The position numbers and the translations under genes are program-made. Shown here one piece after another: positions 8,725-16,088 of a stretch of DNA of 64,000 nucleotides. The stretch is from Hyphomonas sp. Lineage in GTDB: Bacteria > Pseudomonadota > Alphaproteobacteria > Caulobacterales > Hyphomonadaceae. Location: NCBI GenBank assembly GCA_020638455.1, contig JACKIK010000005.1, positions 72,072-136,071 on the forward strand, read 5' to 3'. The notes beneath the pieces are model-generated. The model saw nothing but the letters and a program-made list of their open reading frames with translations, made no database searches and was not told where the DNA came from. The stretch's first letter is position 1. The number at the start of each line of letters is the position of its first letter.

Positions 8725-9642
8725 CTAAACGCCGAGAATCCAGCCCTCTTCGGAGGTAATTTCCGCGATTTTTCCCCCATCAGGGGAAATGCCTGTGGAA
8801 AAAGCAGTTCCGAGCCGGCCTTTTTCGTCGAGACTGGCGTAATGACTGGCGATTTCGCGCACCTGCGCCTCGTCGGTCGTCTCGCCAGGGCCCGGCGTCA
8901 CCTTCAGCAGCGATGGATAGATTTCGGCGATCACGATGCTGATTCCGTCAAGCTCTTCATCCGTCAGCGGACCAGGCGCAAGCTCGAATGGCCAGATGCG
9001 CGCGTCGGGCCAGGCCTGACGCAGGGCGTGGACATGCGGAATGCCTGTCAGCGCCTGGCTGCCGACACTGCCATTGCCATAGATCTGCCAGTTCGACTTC
9101 GGTTGGGCCTGCTTCGACTCGCGCAAGGCGATCTCCGTAAGGCGGAATTCGGGAAGCGGCATGTCATCTGTGAACGGCGTTTTCTTTGCCGCAAGCGTGC
9201 TCGCCTGCTCGCTCGGCGGGGCGCCCCAGAACGGGTAGGGGCCTTTGGATATGGTGTAGTTCATGCCGGCGGCTACGGCGAAGCGGGCCTTGGAATTATT
9301 GTCCGGCTTGTCCTTCATCCGGGAAGCAAGGTAGGCGTGCATGGCCGCCCATGGCGGGGCGCCGTCTGTATCGAGGCCGAGGGCGGCCGCTGTCCCGGCG
9401 GGATAGCCGAGCGAAAAATCGAAGCCGATGAGAACGCGGTCGCCGCGCTTCACAAGGCGCTCGGTCAGGTCACGGATGATGTCCCGGGCATTGAGGCGTG
9501 TCGGCGGATTGGCGGCTGTGAAGTGGAATTTCAGGCGGGCGTCCTTGGCCAGCACACCGACCCAGATGGAATTGGAGCCCGTCGCCGGCTTCGACGCGGC
9601 GCTCCAGTCCACCATGATATAGGCATCGAACAGACGTGCCAT
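8725..9642 (-). CDS. Conserved hypothetical protein with N-terminal MVDWSA motif
   Basis: I do not recognise a characterised function. The 305-aa cytosolic protein starts MARLFDAYIMVDWSAASKP; an Asp at the end of a first strand followed by IGFDFSLGYP around residue 75 suggests an RNase H/actin-like or DUF429-like fold with acidic active-site residues (inference). There is no signal peptide or membrane segment. ATG 9642 is chosen over the frame extension to 9771 because that extension overlaps the neighbouring gene. Its start lies two bases after the stop of the MDR reductase gene, so the two are probably co-transcribed, giving a weak hint of shared metabolism. Confidence 0.6.
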   Translation of the reverse strand: MARLFDAYIMVDWSAASKPATGSNSIWVGVLAKDARLKFHFTAANPPTRLNARDIIRDLTERLVKRGDRVLIGFDFSLGYPAGTAAALGLDTDGAPPWAAMHAYLASRMKDKPDNNSKARFAVAAGMNYTISKGPYPFWGAPPSEQASTLAAKKTPFTDDMPLPEFRLTEIALRESKQAQPKSNWQIYGNGSVGSQALTGIPHVHALRQAWPDARIWPFELAPGPLTDEELDGISIVIAEIYPSLLKVTPGPGETTDEAQVREIASHYASLDEKGRLGTAFSTGISPDGGKIAEITSEEGWILGV

Positions 9643-9644
9643 GA

Positions 9645-10667
9645 CTATCCCAGCTTGACGAGCATCTTGCCCGTATTGGCCCCGCTGAAAAGGCCGAGGA
9701 AGGCGTCCGGCGCTTTGTCGATCCCCTCCATCACGGTTTCGTTGAACTGCATCTGGCCGGAGCCTATCCACTTCGCCATGTCGGCGAGGAAGGCGGGCTG
9801 CATGTCGATGTGCGTCGACACGATGAAGCCCTGGATCTTCAGCTGCTTGCCGACGACCTGGATGATGTTGTGTGGGCCGACAGGCGTGCCGGTCTCATTG
9901 TACTGGGCAATCATTCCGCACTCGGCGAAGCGGGCCATCGGGCGGGCGACCTCAATGGCGGCGGTCAGGTGGTCGCCGCCGACATTGTCGAAATAGACGT
10001 CGATGCCCTTCGGCGCCGCGGCGCGGAGGGCCGCGACCAGCCCGTCGAAACCTCTGGCCTGCTTGTAATCGATCACATGGTCGGCGCCGAGCGCCATCAC
10101 GGTGGCGCACTTCTCCGGGCCGCCGGCGGAACCGATGACGGTGCAATTCTTGATCTTGGCGATCTGCACGACGGTCGAGCCGACGGCGCCTGCGGCGCCG
10201 GACACGAAGACCGTGTCGCCTTCCTTCAGCTCCGCAATGCGGAGGATGCCGGCATAGGCGGTCAGGCCGGGCATGCCGGCGACACCAAGGAAGGCGCTTT
10301 CCGGAAGTCCGGTTTCCGGCAGCTTCATCGCCATCACGGCCTCGGGCTTCGCGGTCCACGCCGTGCGCCAGCCCGCCATCGAGGAAACGAGGTCGCCCGC
10401 GCCATAGCCCGGATGATTGGAGGCGGTCACGCGGCCGATGGCGCCGCCCTGCATGGTTTCGCCGATCTGGAAGGGCGGGACATAGCTTTCGCGGTCGTAC
10501 ATCCGGCCACGCATATAGGGGTCGACCGACATCCATTCATTCTTCACCTGGATCTCGCCATCGCCCGGCTCCGGCACGTCGGTGGTCTTTTTCTGGAAGT
10601 CGGAAAGCTGCGGCAGGCCAACGGGGCGTTGGGCAAGAGCCCATTCGGTTGAGGTAAGCTGCGCCAT
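9645..10667 (-). CDS. NADP-dependent oxidoreductase, MDR superfamily (CurA / leukotriene B4 dehydrogenase-like)
   Basis: Zinc-independent medium-chain reductase that would reduce alpha,beta-unsaturated ketones or aldehydes with NADPH. It has the N-terminal GroES-like fold (MSVDPYMRGRM near residue 48) and the Rossmann domain with VSGAAGAVGSTVVQIAK. The product is 340 aa from ATG 10667, preceded by GAAGGAAACGAAC; a longer frame to 10742 lacks a better site. It shares family and length with the gene at 35123-36145. It is the first gene of a two-gene unit with the unknown gene at 8725-9642. Confidence 0.88.
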   Translation of the reverse strand: MAQLTSTEWALAQRPVGLPQLSDFQKKTTDVPEPGDGEIQVKNEWMSVDPYMRGRMYDRESYVPPFQIGETMQGGAIGRVTASNHPGYGAGDLVSSMAGWRTAWTAKPEAVMAMKLPETGLPESAFLGVAGMPGLTAYAGILRIAELKEGDTVFVSGAAGAVGSTVVQIAKIKNCTVIGSAGGPEKCATVMALGADHVIDYKQARGFDGLVAALRAAAPKGIDVYFDNVGGDHLTAAIEVARPMARFAECGMIAQYNETGTPVGPHNIIQVVGKQLKIQGFIVSTHIDMQPAFLADMAKWIGSGQMQFNETVMEGIDKAPDAFLGLFSGANTGKMLVKLG

Positions 10668-10825
10668 GTTCGTTTCCTTCCTGTTGTCGTATCCGGGGAC
10701 TAAGTGGACCGGCAGGACGGCGCTGTGAAGGGGGCGGGGCAAAGATTCCCGCTGCTTTCAGGCTGAGGCAGACTCTTGCTAGACGGGCCTGCGGATGCGA
10801 TGGCGGACGCATAGAGGGCTTGGAT

Positions 10826-11749
10826 ATGACGAAGCTGAAAGTGGGCGTCGCGGGCGCCGGCGTTTTCGGAAACTATCATGCGCAGAAGGCGGCGGCTTCG
10901 GCGAAGGCCGAACTCGTCGGTGTGTACGATATCGATCTTGCCCGGGCGAGCCGCATTGCCGAGCAATATGAAGGGCGGGGCTTCGACCAGTACCCTGAAT
11001 TCCTGGACGCGTGCGAAGCCATCGTGATCGCGGTGCCGGCCACCTGGCATGAGCCGCTGGCGCATGAGGCGATCGAGGCGCATTGCCATGTGTTGTGCGA
11101 AAAGCCGCTGGCGCTGACCGGCAAGGCGGCGCGGCACCTCGCAGACGAGGCGGCGGCGCGCGGTCGAATCCTCCAGGTCGGCCACCAGGAGCGCTTTGTC
11201 GCAAAGGCGATGGGCGTGCTGGCCATCGAGGAGGCGCCGCTGCTGATCGAGTCGGTCCGGTCCGGCCCTCCGGCAGCGGACAATCGCGCGGGCGATGTTT
11301 CGGTGATCTGGGATCTGATGATCCATGACCTTGACCTTGCGGCGATGATGCTGGGCAATGAGTTCACCGGCGTGACGGCAACGGGCCGGCGCGTTCATTC
11401 GGCGCATCTCGACGAGGCGAAAGCGCAGTTCACCTATGCCAGCGGCGGCGTGGCCCGCCTGACGGCCAGCCGCGCCGCCAGCGAGCGCCAGCGCACGATG
11501 CATGTTGCTTACCCTTCGGGCGAGATCACGATCGACTTCCTGACGCGCAAGGTCGACAACACGACGCCTTATGAGATCAAGGTCGATATCTCTGCCGAGC
11601 TGCCCGATCCGCTGGGGGCGGCGGATGAGGGATTTTACGCGGCCTGCCTCGGCGAGGCGCGGAGCCCGGTGCCGGCCCACGGTACGGTCGCGGCGGTGGC
11701 AATGGCGGAAGCGGCTGAAGCGATCGCACTCCAGCGCCTCAAGGTCTAA
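10826..11749 (+). CDS. Gfo/Idh/MocA family oxidoreductase
   Basis: NAD(P)-dependent dehydrogenase of the Gfo/Idh/MocA family, usually acting on sugars, inositols or UDP-sugars. The N-terminal nucleotide-binding motif is GVAGAGVFGNYHAQKAA; the EKP motif appears as CEKPLALTGKAA near residue 93; the C-terminal domain contains WDLMIHDLDL, with the conserved His of this family. ATG 10826 is chosen because AGAGGG lies seven bases upstream, leaving the TTG at 10820 too close. At 307 aa it is somewhat short. Its stop codon overlaps the pth stop codon on the other strand. Confidence 0.85.
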   Translation: MTKLKVGVAGAGVFGNYHAQKAAASAKAELVGVYDIDLARASRIAEQYEGRGFDQYPEFLDACEAIVIAVPATWHEPLAHEAIEAHCHVLCEKPLALTGKAARHLADEAAARGRILQVGHQERFVAKAMGVLAIEEAPLLIESVRSGPPAADNRAGDVSVIWDLMIHDLDLAAMMLGNEFTGVTATGRRVHSAHLDEAKAQFTYASGGVARLTASRAASERQRTMHVAYPSGEITIDFLTRKVDNTTPYEIKVDISAELPDPLGAADEGFYAACLGEARSPVPAHGTVAAVAMAEAAEAIALQRLKV

Positions 11750-12360
11750 TCCTCGCCGGTCCGGCGGGCCGTCTGCTTCGGGTCATGTTTCGGTGCCGGG
11801 GCGAGGCGGAGCACTTCGGTCTGGAACCGCTCATCGTCGCCATCGAGCAGGAAGGGCAGGGCATCGCCGATGGCGGTGACCATTGGCGCGAACCAGTCCA
11901 GATCCGCTTTCGAGAAATCCGACAGCACGTGCGGCATGACCATGGACTTGTCGCCCGGATGGCCGATGCCGATGCGGATGCGGCGGAAGTCCTCTCCCAG
12001 ATGCGCCATCATGGAGCGGACGCCATTGTTGCCGGAATGCCCGCCGCCGCGCTTCACACGGAGCCGGCCGGGGGCAAGGTCGATCTCATCATAGAAGAGG
12101 GTCACGTCATGCGTGGGCAGTTTGTAGAACTGCAACACTTTCGAGAGGGCGCGGCCGGTCTCGTTGTAGAAGGTCTGCGGCTTGACCAGCAGCACTTTGT
12201 GACGGCCGACCGTGCCTTCTGAAATCTGGCTTTCGAACTTGGCGCGCCACGGGCCGAAGCGGAAGCGCTCATGCAGGTCATCGATGACGAGGAAGCCTGC
12301 ATTGTGCCGGTTCTTCGCATAGCGGTCGCCGGGATTGCCCTGTCCGGAGAGGATCAGCAT
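11746..12360 (-). CDS. pth: Peptidyl-tRNA hydrolase
   Basis: Releases tRNA from peptidyl-tRNA dropped by stalled ribosomes. The 204-aa protein has the N-terminal GNPGDRYAKNRHNAGF with catalytic His19, the YDEIDLAPGRLRVK segment with the Asp that orients it, and GGHSGNNGVRSM. The C-terminal tail is basic and slightly long. It lies downstream of rplY in the same direction, a common bacterial pairing, though an apparent terminator separates them. The stop codon at 11746 overlaps the convergent stop at 11747-11749. Confidence 0.96.
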   Translation of the reverse strand: MLILSGQGNPGDRYAKNRHNAGFLVIDDLHERFRFGPWRAKFESQISEGTVGRHKVLLVKPQTFYNETGRALSKVLQFYKLPTHDVTLFYDEIDLAPGRLRVKRGGGHSGNNGVRSMMAHLGEDFRRIRIGIGHPGDKSMVMPHVLSDFSKADLDWFAPMVTAIGDALPFLLDGDDERFQTEVLRLAPAPKHDPKQTARRTGED

Positions 12361-12390
12361 GGGAATGTCGCCTCCTGTCCGTCGCGGTCG

Positions 12391-12431
12391 AAAATGAACG
12401 GCCCGCCGGGCACTTTAGTGCGGGCGGGCCG
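12391..12431 (-). terminator. Intrinsic terminator after rplY
   Basis: Read on the minus strand, a 9-bp GC stem CGGCCCGCC/GGCGGGCCG (12399-12431) is followed by TTCATTTT. It sits 26 bases past the rplY stop codon and before pth, so it probably reduces read-through into pth. Confidence 0.65.
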
Positions 12432-12456
12432 AACGTTAAAGAACAAGCCGATGGGC

Positions 12457-13095
12457 TTAGTCTTCTTCTTTTTCCTCGCCTTCGCCAGCATCCGCTTCAG
12501 CTGCGGCCTCGGTCGAGTCCGCCTTGGCCGAGCGGCCGGCGATGGTGGCGATGGTGAAGTCGCGATCGGTGATGGTCGGTTCGGCATCGGTCGGCAGGGC
12601 GATGTCGGAGATCTTCACATTGTCGCCGATCTCAAGGGTCGAGACGTCGGCTTCAAGGAAATCCGGGATATGGCCGGCCGGGACGAGCAGTTCGACGGCG
12701 TGACGGACCACGTTGAGCGTGCCGCCCTTCTTGAGGCCCGGCGAAACCGCCTCGCCCTTGAAGTGGACAGCGACTTCGACCTTGATCTTCTGGTTGGCGT
12801 CGACGCGGAACAGGTCAACGTGCATCGGCTGGTCGGTGACCGGGTGCATCTGGATCGCCTGCGGGATCACGAGCTGCTTTTCGCCCTTATGGATCAGCGT
12901 GGCCGTCGAGGACAGGAAGTGACCGGTTTCGATGGCCTTCTGCACTTCGCCGCGGCGTAGCGTGATCGCCACCGGGTCCTGGCCGCCACCGTAGAGAACG
13001 CCGGGCACGCCGCCATTCTTGCGGGCCTCGCGGGCGCCACCGGTGCCGACGCGCTCGCGCACTTCGACGTTAAACGTAATCTTTTGTTTCGACAT
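12457..13095 (-). CDS. rplY: 50S ribosomal protein L25 / general stress protein Ctc
   Basis: Binds 5S rRNA in the large subunit. The long form (212 aa) has the L25 domain at residues 1 to about 95 (ITFNVEVRERVGTGGAREARK, RNA-binding face) and a C-terminal TL5/Ctc beta domain, then a very acidic Ala/Glu/Asp-rich tail ending GEEKEED. GAAAGGAAAAACC precedes the ATG. It is followed by a hairpin terminator and pth. The promoter should lie in the 500-bp region upstream that also contains REP-like palindromes. Confidence 0.95.
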   Translation of the reverse strand: MSKQKITFNVEVRERVGTGGAREARKNGGVPGVLYGGGQDPVAITLRRGEVQKAIETGHFLSSTATLIHKGEKQLVIPQAIQMHPVTDQPMHVDLFRVDANQKIKVEVAVHFKGEAVSPGLKKGGTLNVVRHAVELLVPAGHIPDFLEADVSTLEIGDNVKISDIALPTDAEPTITDRDFTIATIAGRSAKADSTEAAAEADAGEGEEKEED

Positions 13096-13256
13096 GGTTT
13101 TTCCTTTCGCCCTCGACTCCGCCTCGCCTGTCCGGAGAGGTGAGAAGCTGACACGTACGGCCTTGCGCCGCCGTTTCTGAAGGCGCGCGGATACCGCATT
13201 GCCTGTGGATTGGCAAGGGCGCGGGGCAGGTGGGGGATTTGCGGCTCCCTTAGCCG

Positions 13257-13336
13257 CTCATCCCGGCGCAGGCCGGGATCCAGATTGGGCAGGCGCCGCA
13301 CTTGCGGCTCTGGGCCCCGGCTTTCGCCGGGGTGAG
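13257..13336. repeat. REP-like palindrome pair 1 (REPIN-like)
   Basis: Two palindromic units face each other. The left unit (13257-13283) reads CTCATCCCGGCG...GGGATCCAG and folds on CCCGG/CCGGG. The right unit (13310-13336) reads CTGGGCCCCGGC...GGGGTGAG, an inverted variant of the left. The pair spans 80 bp with a 26-bp spacer between rplY and the small membrane-protein gene. Short reading frames through this stretch are repeat-derived. Confidence 0.7.
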
Positions 13337-13374
13337 CGGACGGGGGACCAGAGGCTGCCTCTTCTTCCCATTTT

Positions 13375-13478
13375 TCGTCATCCCGGAAAGCCCGCAGGGC
13401 TTATCCGGGACCCAGCACGGACGTGCGGCATCGCAAACTGGGTCCCGGATATTTGCTGCGCAAATTCCGGGATGACGA
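13375..13478. repeat. REP-like palindrome pair 2 (REPIN-like)
   Basis: A second head-to-head pair. The left unit (13375-13415) starts TCGTCATCCCGG and ends TCCGGGACCCAG; the right unit (13438-13478) starts CTGGGTCCCGGA and ends TTCCGGGATGACGA, the inverted copy. Inner arms differ (AAAGCCCGCAGGGCTT against TATTTGCTGCGCAAAT), but each is itself self-complementary. The 13096-13606 region holds these two pairs and no supported gene. Confidence 0.7.
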
Positions 13479-13606
13479 AAAGGGTCAAGATGAGGATTGG
13501 GGGATGGGAGCCGGTGTTGATCAAGAACGGCCGCCTCAGACCAAGGTCGGGGGTGGGGCCTCGGCGGGAAGGGCCTAGAGTGGCCGTATAAGAATGGGAG
13601 GAAAAC

Positions 13607-13798
13607 ATGCTGAAATCGCACATCATGGTGGCGCTCGGCCTGTTGCTGGCGATGGTTTACGCCATGCGGCTGGTGGCCGGGTTCAGCCTGTCGGACGGCG
13701 TCGGCCTTGGCGAAAGCTACCTGATCGGCGGGCTGGCTATTTCGGGTGCGCTGGTGCTCAGCGGCCTGAAAGAACGGCGCCGGCTGAAGAAAAGTTAA
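13607..13798 (+). CDS. Small two-helix membrane protein
   Basis: A 63-aa hypothetical protein. GGGAGGA lies at good spacing before ATG 13607. Two hydrophobic stretches (about residues 5-26 and 38-54) suggest two transmembrane helices with a short periplasmic loop containing LSDGVGLGESY; the tail is basic (KERRRLKKS), so it should face the cytoplasm. It precedes the acetate-type symporter genes by about 100 bp in the same direction, but a separate promoter is likely. No function is recognised. Confidence 0.6.
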   Translation: MLKSHIMVALGLLLAMVYAMRLVAGFSLSDGVGLGESYLIGGLAISGALVLSGLKERRRLKKS

Positions 13799-13824
13799 GA
13801 CCAAAGTGGGGCTGTCAAAGTCCG

Positions 13825-13842
13825 TACGCTTACGTCAGCGTA
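13825..13842. promoter_or_regulatory. 18-bp inverted repeat upstream of the symporter genes
   Basis: TACGCT-tacgtc-AGCGTA forms an inverted repeat with perfect 6-bp arms, 52 bp before the DUF4212 start codon. Position and symmetry fit an operator for the locus, possibly of the CrbR-like regulator. The binding protein is not established. Confidence 0.35.
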
Positions 13843-13894
13843 AAGACTGCGGAGTCCCGCACGCAATAAAAGGCAACTGGGAGGAAACAAGGGA

Positions 13895-14161
13895 ATGACA
13901 CACAATCTGGCTGAGATTGATGCGAAGGGATACTGGCGCGAAGTCGTCAGGCTGACCCTGAGCCTTCTCGTCATCTGGTTCGTGGTATCCTACGGGGCAG
14001 GCATCCTGTTCCGCAGCGTGCTGGACCAGGTGTCGATCGGCGGGGCGCCGCTGGGATTCTGGTTCGCACAGAACGGGTCCATCTACGTCTTCGTGGCGCT
14101 GATCTTCTACTACTGCCGGGCGATGAACCGCCTGGAGAAGAAATACGGCGTGGAGGCCTGA
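13895..14161 (+). CDS. DUF4212 sodium/substrate symporter small subunit
   Basis: An 88-aa membrane protein of the DUF4212 family, found as the small partner of the VC_2705-type sodium:solute symporter. The sequence has an N-terminal YWREVVRLTL amphipathic start, two transmembrane helices (about residues 23-45 and 58-78) and a basic C-terminus YCRAMNRLEKKYGVEA. GGGAGGAAACAAGGGA precedes the ATG. It ends four bases before the large subunit gene, so the pair is one operon. The combination with acs and a CrbS-type kinase points to acetate or another short-chain acid as substrate. Confidence 0.88.
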   Translation: MTHNLAEIDAKGYWREVVRLTLSLLVIWFVVSYGAGILFRSVLDQVSIGGAPLGFWFAQNGSIYVFVALIFYYCRAMNRLEKKYGVEA

Positions 14162-14165
14162 GGCG

Positions 14166-15932
14166 ATGTCACAGGATTTCTGGACGTATTTCTGGGTCGT
14201 CTCGACCTTCGGCACCTACATCGCGATTGCCTTGTGGGCGCGGGCCGGTTCGACCGATGATTTCTATGTCGCCGGGCACGATGTGCACCCGGTGATCAAC
14301 GGTATGGCCACGGCGGCAGACTGGATGTCTGCGGCCTCGTTCCTGTCGATGGCGGGCCTGATCGCCTTCCTCGGCTATGGCGGCTCTGTCTATCTGATGG
14401 GCTGGACCGGCGGCTACGTGTTGCTGGCCCTGCTGCTTGCGCCGTTCCTGCGCGAGTTCGGCAAATTCACCGTGCCGGACTTTGTGGGCGACCGGTATTA
14501 TTCGACCACGGCACGTCTCATCGCGGTGATCTGTGCCCTGTTCGTGTCGTTCACCTACATCGCAGGACAGATGAAGGGCGTGGGCGTGGCCTTCTCGGGC
14601 TTCCTCGGCGTCGACTTCAACACCGGCATCATGATCGGCATGGCCATCGTGTTCGTCTATGCGGTGCTCGGCGGCATGAAAGGCATCACCTATACCCAGG
14701 TGGCGCAGTATTGCGTGCTGATCTTCGCCTACACGGTGCCTGCGATCTTCATTTCACTGATCGTTACCGGCAATCCGATCCCGCAGCTGGGCTTCATTTC
14801 CAATGTGAAGGGCGAAGACATTTCGATGCTGCAGAAGCTGAACAATGTCGTCACCGACCTCGGCTTCATGGAGTACACGCAGACCAACAAGACCATGTTC
14901 GACGTGTTCGCCATCACCGGCGCGCTGATGTTCGGCACGGCCGGCCTGCCGCACGTGATCATCCGCTTCTTCACCGTGTCGAGCGCAGGCGCTGCCCGCG
15001 TGTCGGCCGGCTGGGCGCTGGTGTTCATTGCGCTGCTCTACACGACGGCACCTGCCGTGGCCTCCTTCGCCCGCCTCAACTTCATCGATACGGTCAATGA
15101 AGCGACCTACATCGCCGACGATGCGGACTATGACGCGGAAGCGGCAGCCATCGTCGAGGCCGGCGGCAAGCCGATCCCGAAATGGTTCAAGGACTGGGAG
15201 AAGACCGGCCTTCTGGGCATCACCGACAAGAACGGCGATGGCGTGATCCAGTATCATGCGGGCGACTCCAATGAAGTCACCAAGCTGGACCGTGACATCT
15301 TCGTGCTGGCCAACCCGTCGATTGCAGGCCTGCCGGGCTGGGTGATCGGTCTCGTCGTGGCGGGCGGCCTTGCGGCGGCGCTGTCGACGGCAGCGGGCCT
15401 GCTGATGGTGATCTCGTCATCGGTCAGCCATGACCTCTGCCGGCGGACCTTCTTCAAGGGCATGACCGACCAGCAGGAACTGCTGACGGCGCGGGGGGCG
15501 GCCGCGGGCGCCGTGATCCTGGCCGGGATCATGGGAATGAACACGGCCAAGCTGGGCTTCGTGGCGCAGGTGGTTGCCTTCGCCTTCGGCCTCGCGGCGG
15601 CGTCGCTCTTCCCGGTGATCGTGCTCGGCATCTTCTGGAAGCGGATGAACCGGGAAGGGGCGATTGCTTCCATGCTGACCGGGCTCGTGACCACGTTCTG
15701 GTATATCTACCACTTCAAGTTCGTGGATACGGACGCCTCGCACTGGTGGCTGGGCGTGTCGCCGGAAGGCATCGGTTTCGTGTTCATGTTCCTGTCGCTG
15801 GCTGTCGGCGTGGGCGTCGCCCTCGTCACGGCCCCGCCACCGCAGGACATCCAGGACCTGGTGGAAGACATCCGGGTGCCCGGAACCCGCGTGCCGCATG
15901 GCATCGCCGATGCGGAGATGCTGCCGGAATAA
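14166..15932 (+). CDS. Sodium:solute symporter large subunit (VC_2705/ActP-like, acetate-type)
   Basis: SSS-family secondary transporter, 588 aa, with about 13 transmembrane segments. The family core is visible in YVAGHDVHPVINGMATAADWMSAASFL broken over TM1-TM2 (residues about 37-65), and in GWVIGLVVAGGLAAALSTAAGLL near residue 390-415, the SSS sodium-site region. A hydrophilic insertion at about 320-385, with DKNGDGVIQYH, is typical of this subfamily. Read with DUF4212, acs and the symporter-kinase downstream, it most likely imports acetate; propionate or similar acids are alternatives. A strong terminator follows. Confidence 0.9.
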   Translation: MSQDFWTYFWVVSTFGTYIAIALWARAGSTDDFYVAGHDVHPVINGMATAADWMSAASFLSMAGLIAFLGYGGSVYLMGWTGGYVLLALLLAPFLREFGKFTVPDFVGDRYYSTTARLIAVICALFVSFTYIAGQMKGVGVAFSGFLGVDFNTGIMIGMAIVFVYAVLGGMKGITYTQVAQYCVLIFAYTVPAIFISLIVTGNPIPQLGFISNVKGEDISMLQKLNNVVTDLGFMEYTQTNKTMFDVFAITGALMFGTAGLPHVIIRFFTVSSAGAARVSAGWALVFIALLYTTAPAVASFARLNFIDTVNEATYIADDADYDAEAAAIVEAGGKPIPKWFKDWEKTGLLGITDKNGDGVIQYHAGDSNEVTKLDRDIFVLANPSIAGLPGWVIGLVVAGGLAAALSTAAGLLMVISSSVSHDLCRRTFFKGMTDQQELLTARGAAAGAVILAGIMGMNTAKLGFVAQVVAFAFGLAAASLFPVIVLGIFWKRMNREGAIASMLTGLVTTFWYIYHFKFVDTDASHWWLGVSPEGIGFVFMFLSLAVGVGVALVTAPPPQDIQDLVEDIRVPGTRVPHGIADAEMLPE

Positions 15933-15963
15933 CATGGCAGACAGCCGGTAACGGCTGAGGACT

Positions 15964-16000
15964 GGGCGGCCCCGTAAAACGGGCCGCCCTTATTTTTCTT
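15964..16000 (+). terminator. Intrinsic terminator after the symporter operon
   Basis: A perfect 9-bp stem GGGCGGCCC (15964-15972) and GGGCCGCCC (15981-15989) with an 8-base loop is followed by TTATTTTTCTT. This is a textbook intrinsic terminator and separates the symporter genes from the kinase gene. Confidence 0.85.
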
Positions 16001-16088
16001 CAGGAATTCTGCGGCAAGTCCTACAAAGGGCGAACTTGCCAATCCTGTGCCGGGCAGGTGAAGATCGCGGCGACGGAAGAGGTATCGG

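Noticed and set aside
13199..13804. Open frames on both strands across the REP-like region
   Set aside because: Their translations are made from the palindromic repeats and lack a ribosome site or family match.
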